A stretch of DNA of 64,000 nt from Cellulomonas hominis (GCF_901521055.1 NZ_CABEGA010000016.1:1-64000), one strand, 5' to 3'. Counted from the first letter of the stretch, positions 9,401 to 17,769 are shown. Notes: a model not told the origin generated them from the letters alone. Numbers and translations: made by a program.

Positions 9401-10627
9401 CCCGACCTCCTGCGGCAGCACGGCGACCCCGGACAGCACGGCGAGCGCGCCGGCTGCCCAGGTCCAGACGGTCGCGAGGCCGGCCGGCGCCTGGGCACGC
9501 GCGACGGCTGCCGCGAGGAGCAGGGCGACGGCGACGGCGCCGGTCTCCCAGCGCGGGGCGATCGGCGGGAGGGCGGGCGCGACGAGGAGCGCCACCGCGA
9601 GCAGGCCGGCCGCGCCCAGCGTGAGGACCGCGTCCACGACGGAGGGCGCCGCGCCGAACCGGTCGCGGACGGTCCGCCGGTGCGGGACCCGGACCAGCGT
9701 GACGACGGCCGCGACGAGCAGGGCGAGGTGCCACGCCCACAGGCCGCCGACCGCCCCGGCCACGCTCAGGGGCACGAGCGGGAGCACGAGGACGGCCGCG
9801 GTCCAGGCGCGCACCCGGACGGCGAGCCCGGCGGCGGGCAGCCCCACGCCCACGGCCAGCAGCAGGAACGCGAGCACGACCCAGCGGGCGGCGCCGCCGA
9901 CGAGCGCCGCCACCACCCAGGCGTCCACGACCGCGAGCGCGGCGACCAGGCCGCCGACCGCCTCGGCGGACGAGCCGATCCCCTTGCGGCGCAGCACGAG
10001 CGTGCCGGCCGCCGCGCCCGCGGTCGCGAGCAGGAGCACCGCGACGCGCGCGGCGGGCGCCTCGGCGAGCACGAAGAACGCGAACACGAGCGCCGCCGCG
10101 GCCACGAGCCCCGCGCCGGCGAGGACGAACAGGCGCACGACGTCGAAGCCGCGCTCCGCCGGCGGCGGGCCCACGGGCGCGAACCGGAGCGGCGCGCCGG
10201 GCGGGGGCACGGCACCGGCCGGCGGGACGGGACGCGCGGCGACGGGCCCGGCGGTCCACGCCGGGGCGGCGGGCACCGGCCCGGTCGCCGGCCCGCCCAG
10301 CGACTGCACCGCACCCACCGGCTGACCCGCGGGCACCGGCTGACCCGCACCCACCGGCTGCGGCGCCCACACCGTCGGCCCGGTCGACGCCGCGGTGCGC
10401 GGGTGGTCCCCGGTCTGCTCCGCGCGCACGGTCCAGATCACGCGGTGCCGCTCGTCCAGGGCGCGGGCCGCGGCGCGGGAGGCGTCGGCGATGCGCTCGC
10501 CGGCCGACCCCGCGAGGTCGAGCCCGCAGGACCCGCAGCGCGCGGAGTCGAGGGCGCTCCCGCAGGAGGGGCAGCGCGTGAAGTCGGTGAGCTCGCGCCG
10601 GAGCGCATCTGCCGAGGTCAGTTCCAC
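6449..10627 (-). CDS. SCO7613 C-terminal-type giant polytopic membrane protein with zinc-ribbon head
   Basis: A 1392-residue protein. Residues 20-40 form a zinc-ribbon-like head (CPSCGSAL, then CGSCGLDL). A Pro/Ala/Gly linker follows to about residue 160, and the rest consists of dozens of hydrophobic helices. This matches the actinobacterial SCO7613 C-terminal-domain membrane proteins, for which no function is known. The architecture of a cytoplasmic zinc finger plus a huge membrane body suggests a scaffold or envelope role, but that is speculation. The GTG at 10627 is used because the ribbon starts soon after it; the upstream extension has no conserved features. A 30-bp coding repeat lies at 7098-7157. 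Confidence 0.75.
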   Translation of the reverse strand: MELTSADALRRELTDFTRCPSCGSALDSARCGSCGLDLAGSAGERIADASRAAARALDERHRVIWTVRAEQTGDHPRTAASTGPTVWAPQPVGAGQPVPAGQPVGAVQSLGGPATGPVPAAPAWTAGPVAARPVPPAGAVPPPGAPLRFAPVGPPPAERGFDVVRLFVLAGAGLVAAAALVFAFFVLAEAPAARVAVLLLATAGAAAGTLVLRRKGIGSSAEAVGGLVAALAVVDAWVVAALVGGAARWVVLAFLLLAVGVGLPAAGLAVRVRAWTAAVLVLPLVPLSVAGAVGGLWAWHLALLVAAVVTLVRVPHRRTVRDRFGAAPSVVDAVLTLGAAGLLAVALLVAPALPPIAPRWETGAVAVALLLAAAVARAQAPAGLATVWTWAAGALAVLSGVAVLPQEVGAGPLAGAAVWALLVLVPTVADRRRQEDPRYRALVSGGFVALVASTVPPVVVAIASTVALLDGIDATFTRELDGAAFAGTGTGSGGAQLLALVVLAGALWAVGRLRLAPVWRVPVLPPPPPVLAGAPLPPSPVPAVPAVPALPAPPVPHEPGVQVFARLWLPAATVLAAVVATGLLRPWSAALLVGQLLLAAALVEAARRVPASATPWRATLTVAAFGQIALLTALTWTSRPTVALGAVAVVLLLLRSRRLALADLRGALVGLGAAYAGVVLAVCLAWAGWDAYGVIGGVAVALTLVAVVLTVLRRVGSDTWLAVLVVAAVPAALGIAAVAVERTWWSAGVAAALLVLEVVLLDTRARPVAGWLRVLAAGLVVPTVAVLVICAGAVLLPGSGSPVLLPVVAVLAAAAAVAAPAVADRLRRRAPEVPADRARVALELASAGTGAVALLLGIARASTGAETVLALCAILGAGATALALRPDRRPVWWVAAVLWSGVVWSALAWWGVGLVEAYTAPPAVAAVVVGTLLARRGDRWRPLVAAGTALLVAPTLVLALFGAATGVRSAVLLAFAAVAVGATLLVDRSPAGTATAPAGRGALRALTDPLLLGAAAAALGGPIRAVHLAAGTPAGSGADNARLFGAALAWSLVGALLLGVACRLVAARQMALAATVGPHRRATAEGEAAALRRWALAPALLAGTVGALAGARDSWAVVWVGWLVELALLGAAVLAVRAEAGVLAAASVPAGAAPGGAVPSAAVSSGAVPSAAVSSGAASAGGVPSGGTASGDTAPGRSSLAVALPPGWFLWLAALAWAIGAWSPRELRVEVFALPLGLALTAMGFAGLRTALGEPTGRVTAAPARGAWPVGRTTSVATLTPGILATLGPSMLAIWTDPMTWRAILVVVLALGFMLLGARQMLRAPLVVGAGALPVAVISVFAAQIGRTISAGPWLLTLLAAGGLLLVLGIFAERRRAAAEDGAEVGAPRVLR
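7098..7157 (-). repeat. two copies of a 30-bp coding repeat
   Basis: Two adjacent 30-bp units (7098-7127 and 7128-7157) differ at two positions and encode a Gly/Ser/Ala/Val/Pro decapeptide in a hydrophilic loop of the giant membrane protein. Degenerate copies flank them. Confidence 0.75.
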
Positions 10628-10830
10628 GTGCTGAGAGTGCCAGCCCGCGGAGCCCGGGGTGCGTCGTCCACAGTTCCTGCGCAGACTTTCACCAGGTTGC
10701 CCGCCGGACGGCCCGGTTCGCCGGGGTGGCGCAGGGCCCGGAGGGTGATCGACGAGACACCGGCCCCCGGTGGCACCGCGCGAAGTCATGGGATGAATAT
10801 GGCTCCACACGACAACGATCGGAGCGAGGC

Positions 10831-12603
10831 GTGGCACGCAGCAGCACGGTGGCCGACCAGCTCGTCGCCCAGGTGGTGGCGGCAGGGGCCAAGCACATCT
10901 ACGGCATCGTCGGGGACAGCCTGAACCCGGTGGTCGACGCGGTCCGCCGCGCGCGCAAGGACGGCGTCGACATCCAGTGGGTGCACGTCCGGCACGAGGA
11001 GGCTGCCGCGTTCGCCGCTGCGGCGGAGGCGGAGATCACGGGGGCGCTCGCGGTGTGCGCCGGTTCCTGCGGCCCGGGCAACCTGCACCTCATCAACGGC
11101 CTGTACGACGCGAACCGCAGCCGCGTCCCGGTGCTCGCGATCGCCTCGCACATCCCGAGCGCGCAGATCGGCACGCAGTACTTCCAGGAGACGCACCCCG
11201 ACCGGCTGTTCGTCGAGTGCTCCGTCTACTCGGAGATGATCTCGTCCGCCGCGCAGGCGCCGCGCGTGATCCGCAGCGCCATCCACCACGCGTACGGCGC
11301 CCCGGGCGTCGCGGTGCTGACGCTGCCGGGCGACGTCGCGGACCTCGAGGTCCCGCCCGCCGGCACGGACACGCTCACCCGCCCGAGCAGCCCGCGCGTG
11401 GTCCCGGCCGACGCGGACGTCGCCGCGCTCGCCGCCGCGATCGACGACGCCAAGAAGGTGACGATCCTCGCCGGTGCGGGCGTCCGTGGTGCGCATGACG
11501 ACGTCCTGGCCCTCGCCGACACGATCGCCGCGCCCGTCGGGCACAGCCTGCGCGGCAAGGAGCACATCCAGTACGACAACCCGTTCGACGTCGGGATGAC
11601 GGGTCTGCTCGGGTACGGGGCGCTGCAGGCCGCGATGGACGAGGCGGACCTGCTGATCCTGCTCGGGACCGACTTCCCGTACGACCAGTTCCTGCCCGGC
11701 GACGTCCGGACCGCGCAGGTCGACATCGACCCCACCCGCCTCGGCCGCCGGACCCGCAACGACCTGGCGGTGGTCGGCGACGTCGGCGAGACGGTGCGGG
11801 CCCTGCTGCCGCTGGTGTCGCGCAAGCGGTCGCGCCGGTTCCTGGAGTCGATGGTCAAGAAGCACGAGAGGGCCATGTCCGGCGTGGTCGGCGCGTACAC
11901 GAAGGACGTCGAGCACCACACGCCCATCCACCCCGAGTACGCCGCCGTGCTGCTCGACGAGGAGGCCGCGGACGACGCGGTGTTCACGGTGGACACGGGC
12001 ATGGGCAACGTCTGGGCCGCGCGGTACCTCACGCCGAACGGACGGCGCCGGGTGATCGGCTCGTTCCTGCACGGGTCGATGGCCAACGCCGTGCCGCACG
12101 CCATCGGGGCGGCCTTCGCGGCCCGGGACTACGGCGCCGAGCAGAAGCACGTGGTGGCGATCGCCGGCGACGGCGGGCTGTCGATGCTGCTCGGGGAGCT
12201 CATCACGCTGGTGCACTACCAGCTGCCGGTGAAGATCGTCCTGTTCGACAACGCGACGCTCGGCATGGTGCGCCTGGAGATGCTGGTCGACGGGCTGCCG
12301 AGCTACGGGACCGACTCCCCGACGGTCGACTACGCGGCGGTCGCGAACGCGGTGGGCATCCCGGCGGTGCGGGTCGAGGACCCGACGCAGATCCGCGCTG
12401 CGCTCCGCCAGGCGTTCGCGCACGACGGGCCGGCGCTCGTCGACCTCGTCACCGACCCCCGCGCGCTGTCGCTGCCGCCGAAGATCACGCGCCAGCAGGT
12501 CGGCGGGTTCACGGCGGCGATGAGCAAGGAGATCCTCGGCGGCGGGATGGGCGAGGTCATGGCCATGGCCCGCTCGAACCTGCGCAACGTCCCGCGCCCC
12601 TGA
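10831..12603 (+). CDS. poxB: thiamine-diphosphate-dependent pyruvate dehydrogenase (quinone) / pyruvate oxidase
   Basis: A 590-residue enzyme of the PoxB/acetolactate-synthase superfamily, expected to decarboxylate pyruvate to acetate and CO2 and pass electrons to quinone at the membrane. The N-terminal ThDP domain carries the catalytic Glu in VHVRHEE (residues 51-57). A central FAD-binding domain follows. The C-terminal ThDP domain has the GDGG to LFDN cofactor motif near residues 447-473. The GTG at 10831 follows a GGAG-containing stretch and gives the usual length. The gene is a single unit ending at a hairpin. Other decarboxylases of the fold are possible, but GIVGDSLN and the overall order favour PoxB. 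Confidence 0.88.
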   Translation: MARSSTVADQLVAQVVAAGAKHIYGIVGDSLNPVVDAVRRARKDGVDIQWVHVRHEEAAAFAAAAEAEITGALAVCAGSCGPGNLHLINGLYDANRSRVPVLAIASHIPSAQIGTQYFQETHPDRLFVECSVYSEMISSAAQAPRVIRSAIHHAYGAPGVAVLTLPGDVADLEVPPAGTDTLTRPSSPRVVPADADVAALAAAIDDAKKVTILAGAGVRGAHDDVLALADTIAAPVGHSLRGKEHIQYDNPFDVGMTGLLGYGALQAAMDEADLLILLGTDFPYDQFLPGDVRTAQVDIDPTRLGRRTRNDLAVVGDVGETVRALLPLVSRKRSRRFLESMVKKHERAMSGVVGAYTKDVEHHTPIHPEYAAVLLDEEAADDAVFTVDTGMGNVWAARYLTPNGRRRVIGSFLHGSMANAVPHAIGAAFAARDYGAEQKHVVAIAGDGGLSMLLGELITLVHYQLPVKIVLFDNATLGMVRLEMLVDGLPSYGTDSPTVDYAAVANAVGIPAVRVEDPTQIRAALRQAFAHDGPALVDLVTDPRALSLPPKITRQQVGGFTAAMSKEILGGGMGEVMAMARSNLRNVPRP

Positions 12604-12610
12604 CGGCCCG

Positions 12611-12661
12611 GCGGGGGCGCCAACCGCGAGGGCGCGCCCCGCCACGAGGGCGCGCCCCCGC
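12611..12661. terminator. bidirectional hairpin between convergent genes
   Basis: Arms 12611-12619 and 12653-12661 are perfectly complementary. Between them CGAGGGCGCGCCCC occurs twice, 18 bases apart. The hairpin fills the gap between the stops of poxB and the SDR gene. Confidence 0.55.
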
Positions 12662-12672
12662 CCCGCCGGCGG

Positions 12673-13353
12673 TCAGTACGCGATGCGCCCGTGCCGGCCG
12701 TGCAGCTCGCCGGTCGGGCCGTCGGGACCCAGCAGCGCGAGCGCCACGGTCGCGTCGGTGCCCTCGGTGACGGTCTGGTGCCCCGAGTGCCCGTTGAAGT
12801 CGGTGCCGGTGTAGCCGGGGTCGCTGGCGTTGACGCGGAAGCCGGGCAGGTTCTTGGCGTACTGCACCGTCAGCGCGATGACTGCCGCCTTCGACGCCGC
12901 GTACGGGACGGCCAGGACCGGGTACTCGTCGTGCCCCTCGTCGAGGAGCCACCGCGGCACCCCGACCCCCGACGCGACGTTGACGACGACCGGGTGGGCG
13001 GACCGTCGCAGCAGCGGCAGCGCGGCCTGCGTGACCCGCACGACGCCGACGACGTTGGTCTCCAGCACCTCCCGCACCGCCTCGGCGTCGAGGTCGTCCA
13101 CGCCGAAGGACGTGCCGAGGACGCCCGCGTTGTTGACGAGCACGTCCAGCTCGGGCAGCGACGCGACCGCGGCGTCGACGCTCGCCCGGTCGGTGACGTC
13201 GAGCTGCACGGCGTGCGCACCCAGGGCGCGCACGGCGTCCCCCGAGGCGAGGTCCCGCATCCCGGCGTACACGGTGTGGCCGGCCTCGACGAGCCGGCGG
13301 GCGGTCTCCAGCCCGAGGCTCTTGTTCGCCCCGGTGATCAGTGTGGTGGTCAT
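12673..13353 (-). CDS. short-chain dehydrogenase/reductase
   Basis: A 226-residue classical SDR. The nucleotide-binding motif TGANKSLG is at residues 7-14, NNAG at 74-77, the catalytic Ser128, and YAASK at 151-155 (Tyr151, Lys155). The first motif predicts an NADP(H)- or NAD(H)-dependent oxidoreductase; the substrate is unknown. The gene is divergently transcribed from an XRE/MmyB-type regulator across 102 bp, an arrangement frequently found for this SDR group and suggesting local control. Confidence 0.88.
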   Translation of the reverse strand: MTTTLITGANKSLGLETARRLVEAGHTVYAGMRDLASGDAVRALGAHAVQLDVTDRASVDAAVASLPELDVLVNNAGVLGTSFGVDDLDAEAVREVLETNVVGVVRVTQAALPLLRRSAHPVVVNVASGVGVPRWLLDEGHDEYPVLAVPYAASKAAVIALTVQYAKNLPGFRVNASDPGYTGTDFNGHSGHQTVTEGTDATVALALLGPDGPTGELHGRHGRIAY

Positions 13354-13455
13354 GGCGTCCACGCTCCGCCGGGCCGGCGGATCGCACCAGGCACCGCACG
13401 ACCGTGGGACTCGCGGTACCACCCAGGCCCGGGCGCCAGGGGGCACGATGGGCGC

Positions 13456-14301
13456 ATGGACGATCTCGCGCGGGTGCTGCGGGCCTGGCGGGACCGGGTG
13501 CGACCGGAGGAGGCGGGGCTGCCGGCCGGAGCCGGGCGCCGGACCCCGGGGCTGCGGCGCGAGGAGCTCGCGATGCTGGCCCACGTGAGCGTCGACTACG
13601 TGGTGCGCCTGGAGCAGGGCCGCGCGACGCACCCGTCGCCGCAGACGCTGGCCGCCCTGGCGCGGGCCCTCCGGCTGGACGACCACGAGCGCGACCACCT
13701 GTACCGCGTGGCGGGTGCGGCGGTCCCGTCCCGCGGGACGGTCCCCCGGCACGTCACGCCCGGCGTGCAGCGGATCGTCGACCGGCTGACGGACGTGCCG
13801 GTCGCGGTGTTCACCGCCGCGCACGACCTGGTGCTGTGGAACCCGCTCTGGGCGGCGGTGAACGGCGACCCGTCCGGGTTCGTCGGCCACGAGGGGAACG
13901 TGGTCTGGCAGTGGTTCGTCGGCGGGGTGCCGCGCGTGGAGCACGCGCCCGGGGATGCCGAGGCGTTCGCCGCCGACCTGGTGGGCGACCTGCGCCAGGC
14001 CCGGGGCCGCTACCCGCAGGACGCCGCGCTCGAGCGCCTGGTGCAGCGGCTGCTCGAGGAGTCGCCCGAGTTCGCCCGGCGCTGGCAGGAGGCGCGGGTC
14101 GCCGACCACCGCGCGAGCCGCAAGACCGTGCACCACCCGTGCGTCGGGGACATCACGGTCGACTGCGACGTGCTGGTCGCCCCCGGCACCGACCTGCGGA
14201 TCGTCGTCTACACCGCGGCGCCGGGCAGCGAGGACGCCCACCGGCTCGAGCTCGCGCGCACCGCGGGGCTGCAGACGTTCGCCGCGGACCCCGTGGGCTG
14301 A
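13456..14301 (+). CDS. XRE-family regulator with MmyB-like ligand-binding domain
   Basis: A 281-residue DNA-binding protein. Residues 1-80 form a helix-turn-helix of the XRE type (RTPGLRREELAMLAHVSVDYVVRLEQG). The rest matches the MmyB-like PAS-type domain (VAVFTAAHDLVLWNPLWAAV, then HHPCVGDITVDCDVL), thought to bind a fatty acid or another small ligand. It faces the SDR gene and probably regulates it. CACGAT sits 6 nt before the ATG, so it may be leaderless. The effector cannot be deduced. Confidence 0.9.
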   Translation: MDDLARVLRAWRDRVRPEEAGLPAGAGRRTPGLRREELAMLAHVSVDYVVRLEQGRATHPSPQTLAALARALRLDDHERDHLYRVAGAAVPSRGTVPRHVTPGVQRIVDRLTDVPVAVFTAAHDLVLWNPLWAAVNGDPSGFVGHEGNVVWQWFVGGVPRVEHAPGDAEAFAADLVGDLRQARGRYPQDAALERLVQRLLEESPEFARRWQEARVADHRASRKTVHHPCVGDITVDCDVLVAPGTDLRIVVYTAAPGSEDAHRLELARTAGLQTFAADPVG

Positions 14302-14329
14302 CGCCGAGGGGTGACGCCGGGGCCGCCCG

Positions 14330-15022
14330 TCAGTGCAGCTCGCCCAGGGCGGCCCGGATCTCCGCCGTGATGACCGTCATCGCCCGCTCGGCACCCTCGG
14401 GGTCGCGGGCGCGCACGGCGGCGGCGACCGCGTCGTGCGCGTCCAGCGCCTCGGGGCGCGGGTGCGCGGGCATGAGGCCGTGCCGGGTGCGCCCGGCGAG
14501 CACCTCGGCGACCACGTCGGTGAGCGCCGAGAACATCTCGTTCCGGCCCGCCCGCAGCAGCAGCGCGTGGAACTCGATGTCGCAGGCCAGGAACTCCTCG
14601 AGCCGGCCGGCCTCCCCGAGCTCGCGCATCCGGCCGACGATCTCCAGCAGCCGGTCGACGTCGGCGGGGTCGGCGTGCCGGGCGGCGGCGGCGGCCGCGA
14701 CGGGCTCGACGGCCGCGCGGAGCTCGGTGAGCGACCGGAGCTGAGCGAGCCGGCCGGGGCCCGCGAGCCGCCAGCGGATCACGCGCGGGTCGAACACCAT
14801 CCAGTCGGACGCGGGCCGCACGACGAGCCCGACGCGGCGCCGGGACGTCACCAGCCCGAGGTGCTCGAGCATCCGCATGGTCTCGCGCGCGACGGTGCGG
14901 GACACGGCGAAGCGCTGCTGGATCTGCTCGAGGGTGAGGACCGCGCCGGCGGGCACCGTGCCGGCGGTGATCTCCGCGCCGACCACCTCGAGCACGCTGC
15001 TGTGCAGCACCTCGGCCACCAC
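14330..15022 (-). CDS. gntR: GntR-family (FCD/FadR-type) regulator of the gluconate genes
   Basis: A 230-residue repressor. The N-terminal winged helix (residues 1-75, LTLEQIQQRFAVSRTVARETMRMLEHLGLV) precedes an all-helical FCD effector domain with the expected metal-site residues (DIEFHALLLRAGRN and a late DAHDAV). It is divergent from gluconate kinase and gluconate permease genes, so gluconate or a phosphorylated derivative is the likely effector. The symbol reflects context and fold; its specificity is inferred. Repeats at 15039-15079 lie just before its start and a symmetric site lies closer to gntK. Confidence 0.87.
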   Translation of the reverse strand: MVAEVLHSSVLEVVGAEITAGTVPAGAVLTLEQIQQRFAVSRTVARETMRMLEHLGLVTSRRRVGLVVRPASDWMVFDPRVIRWRLAGPGRLAQLRSLTELRAAVEPVAAAAAARHADPADVDRLLEIVGRMRELGEAGRLEEFLACDIEFHALLLRAGRNEMFSALTDVVAEVLAGRTRHGLMPAHPRPEALDAHDAVAAAVRARDPEGAERAMTVITAEIRAALGELH

Positions 15023-15038
15023 GTCCGCTCCTCCTCGC

Positions 15039-15079
15039 CGCGCTGGTCACGCGCCCCTTCGGCGCGCTGATCACGCGCC
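15039..15079. repeat. two 17-bp direct repeats upstream of gntR
   Basis: The units CGCGCTGRTCACGCGCC at 15039-15055 and 15063-15079 differ at one base and are 24 bp apart. Each is centred on TGATCA or TGGTCA. They lie 17-57 bases before the gntR start, so they could be regulator sites or a promoter duplication. Confidence 0.5.
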
Positions 15080-15167
15080 TGCTCGACGCGCGCCGCCCCG
15101 GCGGCCGTGCCAGGGTCGCACACGGGGCGGGCGGGACGCGCGGTCGACCATCGCCCCGACTGGTGTG

Positions 15168-15196
15168 ACCTTTGGCTTCCAAAGATCGCACCTTTG
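15168..15196. promoter_or_regulatory. candidate GntR operator in the gntR-gntK intergenic region
   Basis: CTTTGG-CTT-CCAAAG (15170-15184) is a perfect 6-bp dyad. ACCTTTG occurs at 15168-15174 and again at 15190-15196, two helical turns apart. The site lies 87 bp before gntK and 146 bp before the divergent gntR, a good position for one regulator to control both. Confidence 0.5.
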
Positions 15197-15282
15197 TGCC
15201 ACAGTGTCCGGTGCCGCGGGGCGATCCGCGGCCGCTGCCGGACGAATCCGCGCCCGGACGACGACGTCGAGAGGGACAACCA

Positions 15283-15837
15283 ATGCCGGAGGTCCAGCAC
15301 CTGGTGGTGATGGGGGTCGCGGGGTCGGGGAAGACCACGACCGCCCAGATCCTGGCCGAGCGCCTGAACTGGCCGTTCGCCGAGGCCGACGAGTTCCACC
15401 CGCCGGCCAACATCGAGAAGATGTCGGCGGGCACCCCGCTGACCGACGACGACCGCTGGCCGTGGCTGCGCGCCATGCGCGACTGGCTGTCGGAGCAGGC
15501 GGGCGCGGGCCGGTCGACCATCGTCACCTGCTCCGCGCTGCGCGTCGCCTATCGCGACGTCCTGCGCGAGGCCGAGGGGCGCGTCCGGTTCGTGCACCTG
15601 GACGGGACGATCGACTCCATCGGCCAGCGGATGGCCGGGCGCGCCGGGCACTTCATGCCCCCGTCCCTGCTGCCCTCGCAGTTCGAGACGCTCGAGCGGC
15701 TCACCGGGGCCGAGGACGGCGTCGTGGTGCCGGTCGAGGTCTCCCCGCACTCCGTCGCCGACGCCGCCCTGCGCGAGCTCGGCATCGACCCCGCCACGGC
15801 CCGCGTGCCCGGCCCGACCACCCCCCAGGAGTCCTGA
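15283..15837 (+). CDS. gntK: gluconokinase
   Basis: Phosphorylates D-gluconate to 6-phosphogluconate with ATP for entry into the pentose phosphate or Entner-Doudoroff route. The 184 residues match the small P-loop gluconokinase family. The Walker A GVAGSGKTT is at residues 11-19, followed by DEFHPPANIEKMSAGTPLTD, the gluconate-binding signature, and then the Arg-rich lid region MAGRAGHFMP. The ATG at 15283 matches the family start. Its stop codon overlaps the ATG of the permease gene by one base (TGATG), so the two are translationally coupled. Confidence 0.95.
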   Translation: MPEVQHLVVMGVAGSGKTTTAQILAERLNWPFAEADEFHPPANIEKMSAGTPLTDDDRWPWLRAMRDWLSEQAGAGRSTIVTCSALRVAYRDVLREAEGRVRFVHLDGTIDSIGQRMAGRAGHFMPPSLLPSQFETLERLTGAEDGVVVPVEVSPHSVADAALRELGIDPATARVPGPTTPQES

Positions 15838-17234
15838 TGTCCCCGCTCGCCGCCACGGCGCTGCTGGCCGCCGCGGCCGAGGACACCGCACCCGCGGTGT
15901 CCGACACCCGCCTGATCGTGGCCGCCGTCGTCGGCATCGCCGTGATCGTGCTGCTCATCGTGTGGCTGAAGCTGCACCCGTTCCTGTCCCTGATGCTCGG
16001 CGCCGGCGTGCTCGCCGTCGCCGCGGGCCTGCCCTACACCGACGCGTTCACCAGCTTCACCGCGGGCCTCGGCACCACCGTCGCGGGCGTCGGCATCCTC
16101 ATCGCCCTCGGCGCGATCATCGGCAAGATGCTGATCGACTCCGGCGGCGCCGACCAGATCGTCGACTCGATCCTGGCCAGGACGCCGGTGCAGCGGCTGC
16201 CGTGGGCCATGGCGTTCGCGGCGTTCATCATCGGCATCCCGCTGTTCTTCGAGGTCGGCGTCGTCCTGCTGATCCCGGTCGTGATGCTCGTCGCCCGCCG
16301 GTCGAAGGTCTCGATGATCGTCGTCGGCATCCCCGCGCTCGCCGGCCTGTCCGCGCTGCACGGCCTCGTGCCGCCGCACCCCGGGCCGCTCATCGCGATC
16401 GACGCCCTCGGCGCCGACCTGGGCCTGACGCTCGGTCTCGGCCTGCTGGTCGCGATCCCGACCGTCGCCGTCGCCGGGCCGCTGCTCGCCAAGCCCATGG
16501 CGCGCTGGGTGCCGCTGGACCCGCCGACCGAGATCCTCGGCGGCTCGGACCGCGAGGAGGGCGCCCGCCGCCCGTCGTTCGCGACCGCGCTCACCGTGGT
16601 GCTGCTGCCCGTCGTCCTGATGCTCGCCCGCACCCTCGCGGAGACCATCGGGTTCCAGGACAGCGGCGTCGGCCAGGTGCTCGACTTCATCGGCACCCCG
16701 CTGGTCGCGCTGCTCATCACGGCCCTCGTGTCGCTGGTGCTGCTCGGCTCGCAGCAGGGCCGCACCCGCAGCCAGATCGGCTCGCTCGTCGACTCCTCGT
16801 TCGCGCCGATCGCCTCGATCCTGCTGATCGTGGGCGCCGGCGGCGGATTCAAGCAGACGCTGGTCGACTCCGGCGTCGGCGACGTCATCGCCAAGGGGCT
16901 CGCGGACGCGCCCATCTCGCCGCTGCTGGCCGCCTGGCTCGTCGCGGTGCTGATCCGCGTGGCGACGGGCTCGGCCACGGTCGCGACCGTCACCGCCGCG
17001 GGCATCGTCGCGCCGCTCGCCGAGGGCCTGTCCCCGACGCACGTCGCGCTCATGGTGCTCGCGATCGGCGCGGGCTCGGTGTTCCTCAGCCACGTGAACG
17101 ACGCCGGGTTCTGGCTGGTGAAGGAGTACTTCAAGATGACCGTCGGCCAGACCTTCAAGACGTGGTCGCTGATGGAGTGCGTGCTGTCGGTCACCGCGCT
17201 GGTCGTGGTGCTGCTGCTCAGCCTGGTCATCTAG
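15837..17234 (+). CDS. gntP: gluconate:H+ symporter, GntP family
   Basis: A 465-residue inner-membrane permease with about twelve to fourteen hydrophobic helices. Family hallmarks are the LKLHPFLSLMLGA segment, GFKQTLVDSGVGD, and ATGSATVATVTAAGIV, followed by GAGSVFLSHVNDAGFWLVKE. It imports gluconate with protons and feeds it to the kinase encoded just upstream. The start overlaps the gntK stop by one base. A 13-bp hairpin about 50 bases after the stop ends the operon. Confidence 0.94.
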   Translation: MSPLAATALLAAAAEDTAPAVSDTRLIVAAVVGIAVIVLLIVWLKLHPFLSLMLGAGVLAVAAGLPYTDAFTSFTAGLGTTVAGVGILIALGAIIGKMLIDSGGADQIVDSILARTPVQRLPWAMAFAAFIIGIPLFFEVGVVLLIPVVMLVARRSKVSMIVVGIPALAGLSALHGLVPPHPGPLIAIDALGADLGLTLGLGLLVAIPTVAVAGPLLAKPMARWVPLDPPTEILGGSDREEGARRPSFATALTVVLLPVVLMLARTLAETIGFQDSGVGQVLDFIGTPLVALLITALVSLVLLGSQQGRTRSQIGSLVDSSFAPIASILLIVGAGGGFKQTLVDSGVGDVIAKGLADAPISPLLAAWLVAVLIRVATGSATVATVTAAGIVAPLAEGLSPTHVALMVLAIGAGSVFLSHVNDAGFWLVKEYFKMTVGQTFKTWSLMECVLSVTALVVVLLLSLVI

Positions 17235-17287
17235 CGCCGTGATCTGACTCCGCGGTCCAGCGCCGCTCACCGGCGCCCGCGGCACGC

Positions 17288-17327
17288 ACGAGGCCGGCGG
17301 CCCCCACCCGGGGACCGCCGGCCTCGT
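17288..17327. terminator. strong bidirectional hairpin terminator
   Basis: Perfect 13-bp arms 17288-17300 and 17315-17327 lie between the convergent gntP and YtxH genes. No T-run follows on either side. Confidence 0.65.
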
Positions 17328-17349
17328 TCGTCGTCCCGTGCGCCTGCCG

Positions 17350-17664
17350 TCAGAGGCTCGGCGGCGGGGTGGTCGCGGTCGGCGGCGTGGTGCCGGTCCC
17401 GTCCGCGGCGTCGGGCTCGTCGCCCTTGGCCTTCGACACCGCGGTCTTCACCGCGTCGACGGCCTTGTCCTTGATGGCCGAACCCTGGTCCTTGGCGATC
17501 CGCGCGGCCTGCGACTCCAGGTCCTCCACGGTGGACTGCACGCGCGGGTCGTTCCAGGCGTCGGACGCCCAGCCCTTGATCTTCTCGAACTGCACGCGGC
17601 CCGCGCGCGTCCCGAGCACGTAGCCCACGCCCGCGCCGAGGACGAATGCCAGCTTGCCCTTCAT
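17350..17664 (-). CDS. YtxH-like small membrane-anchored protein
   Basis: A 104-residue protein. The N-terminal Gly-rich membrane helix MKGKLAFVLGAGVGYVLGTR is followed by an amphipathic Lys/Asp/Ala-rich segment (about residues 25-80) and a Thr/Pro-rich tail. This is the layout of YtxH-type general stress proteins and of many actinobacterial relatives; the molecular role is unknown. It is convergent with gntP and divergent from the APC permease gene. Confidence 0.75.
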   Translation of the reverse strand: MKGKLAFVLGAGVGYVLGTRAGRVQFEKIKGWASDAWNDPRVQSTVEDLESQAARIAKDQGSAIKDKAVDAVKTAVSKAKGDEPDAADGTGTTPPTATTPPPSL

Positions 17665-17769
17665 GCCTGACCTCCGGTGTCCGGTGTGTGGTGGTGCGAC
17701 CGAGCGTAGGGGCGCAGGTCGCGTCCCGCCTGGTGGGGGCCGCTCTCGGCGCGCGCCCGGCGCCCGGCG

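Noticed and set aside
4572..10370. A 1900-residue open frame on the minus strand over the acetyltransferase, MFS and giant membrane protein genes
   Set aside because: It is Arg/Ala/Gly-rich without domains and runs out of phase with recognised genes; long spurious frames are expected at this G+C content.
5234..10924. A long plus-strand open frame antisense to the giant membrane protein gene
   Set aside because: Its composition (Arg, Gly, Asp, Glu, Gln) is that of a reverse-complement shadow, and the opposite frame has a zinc ribbon and regular membrane helices.
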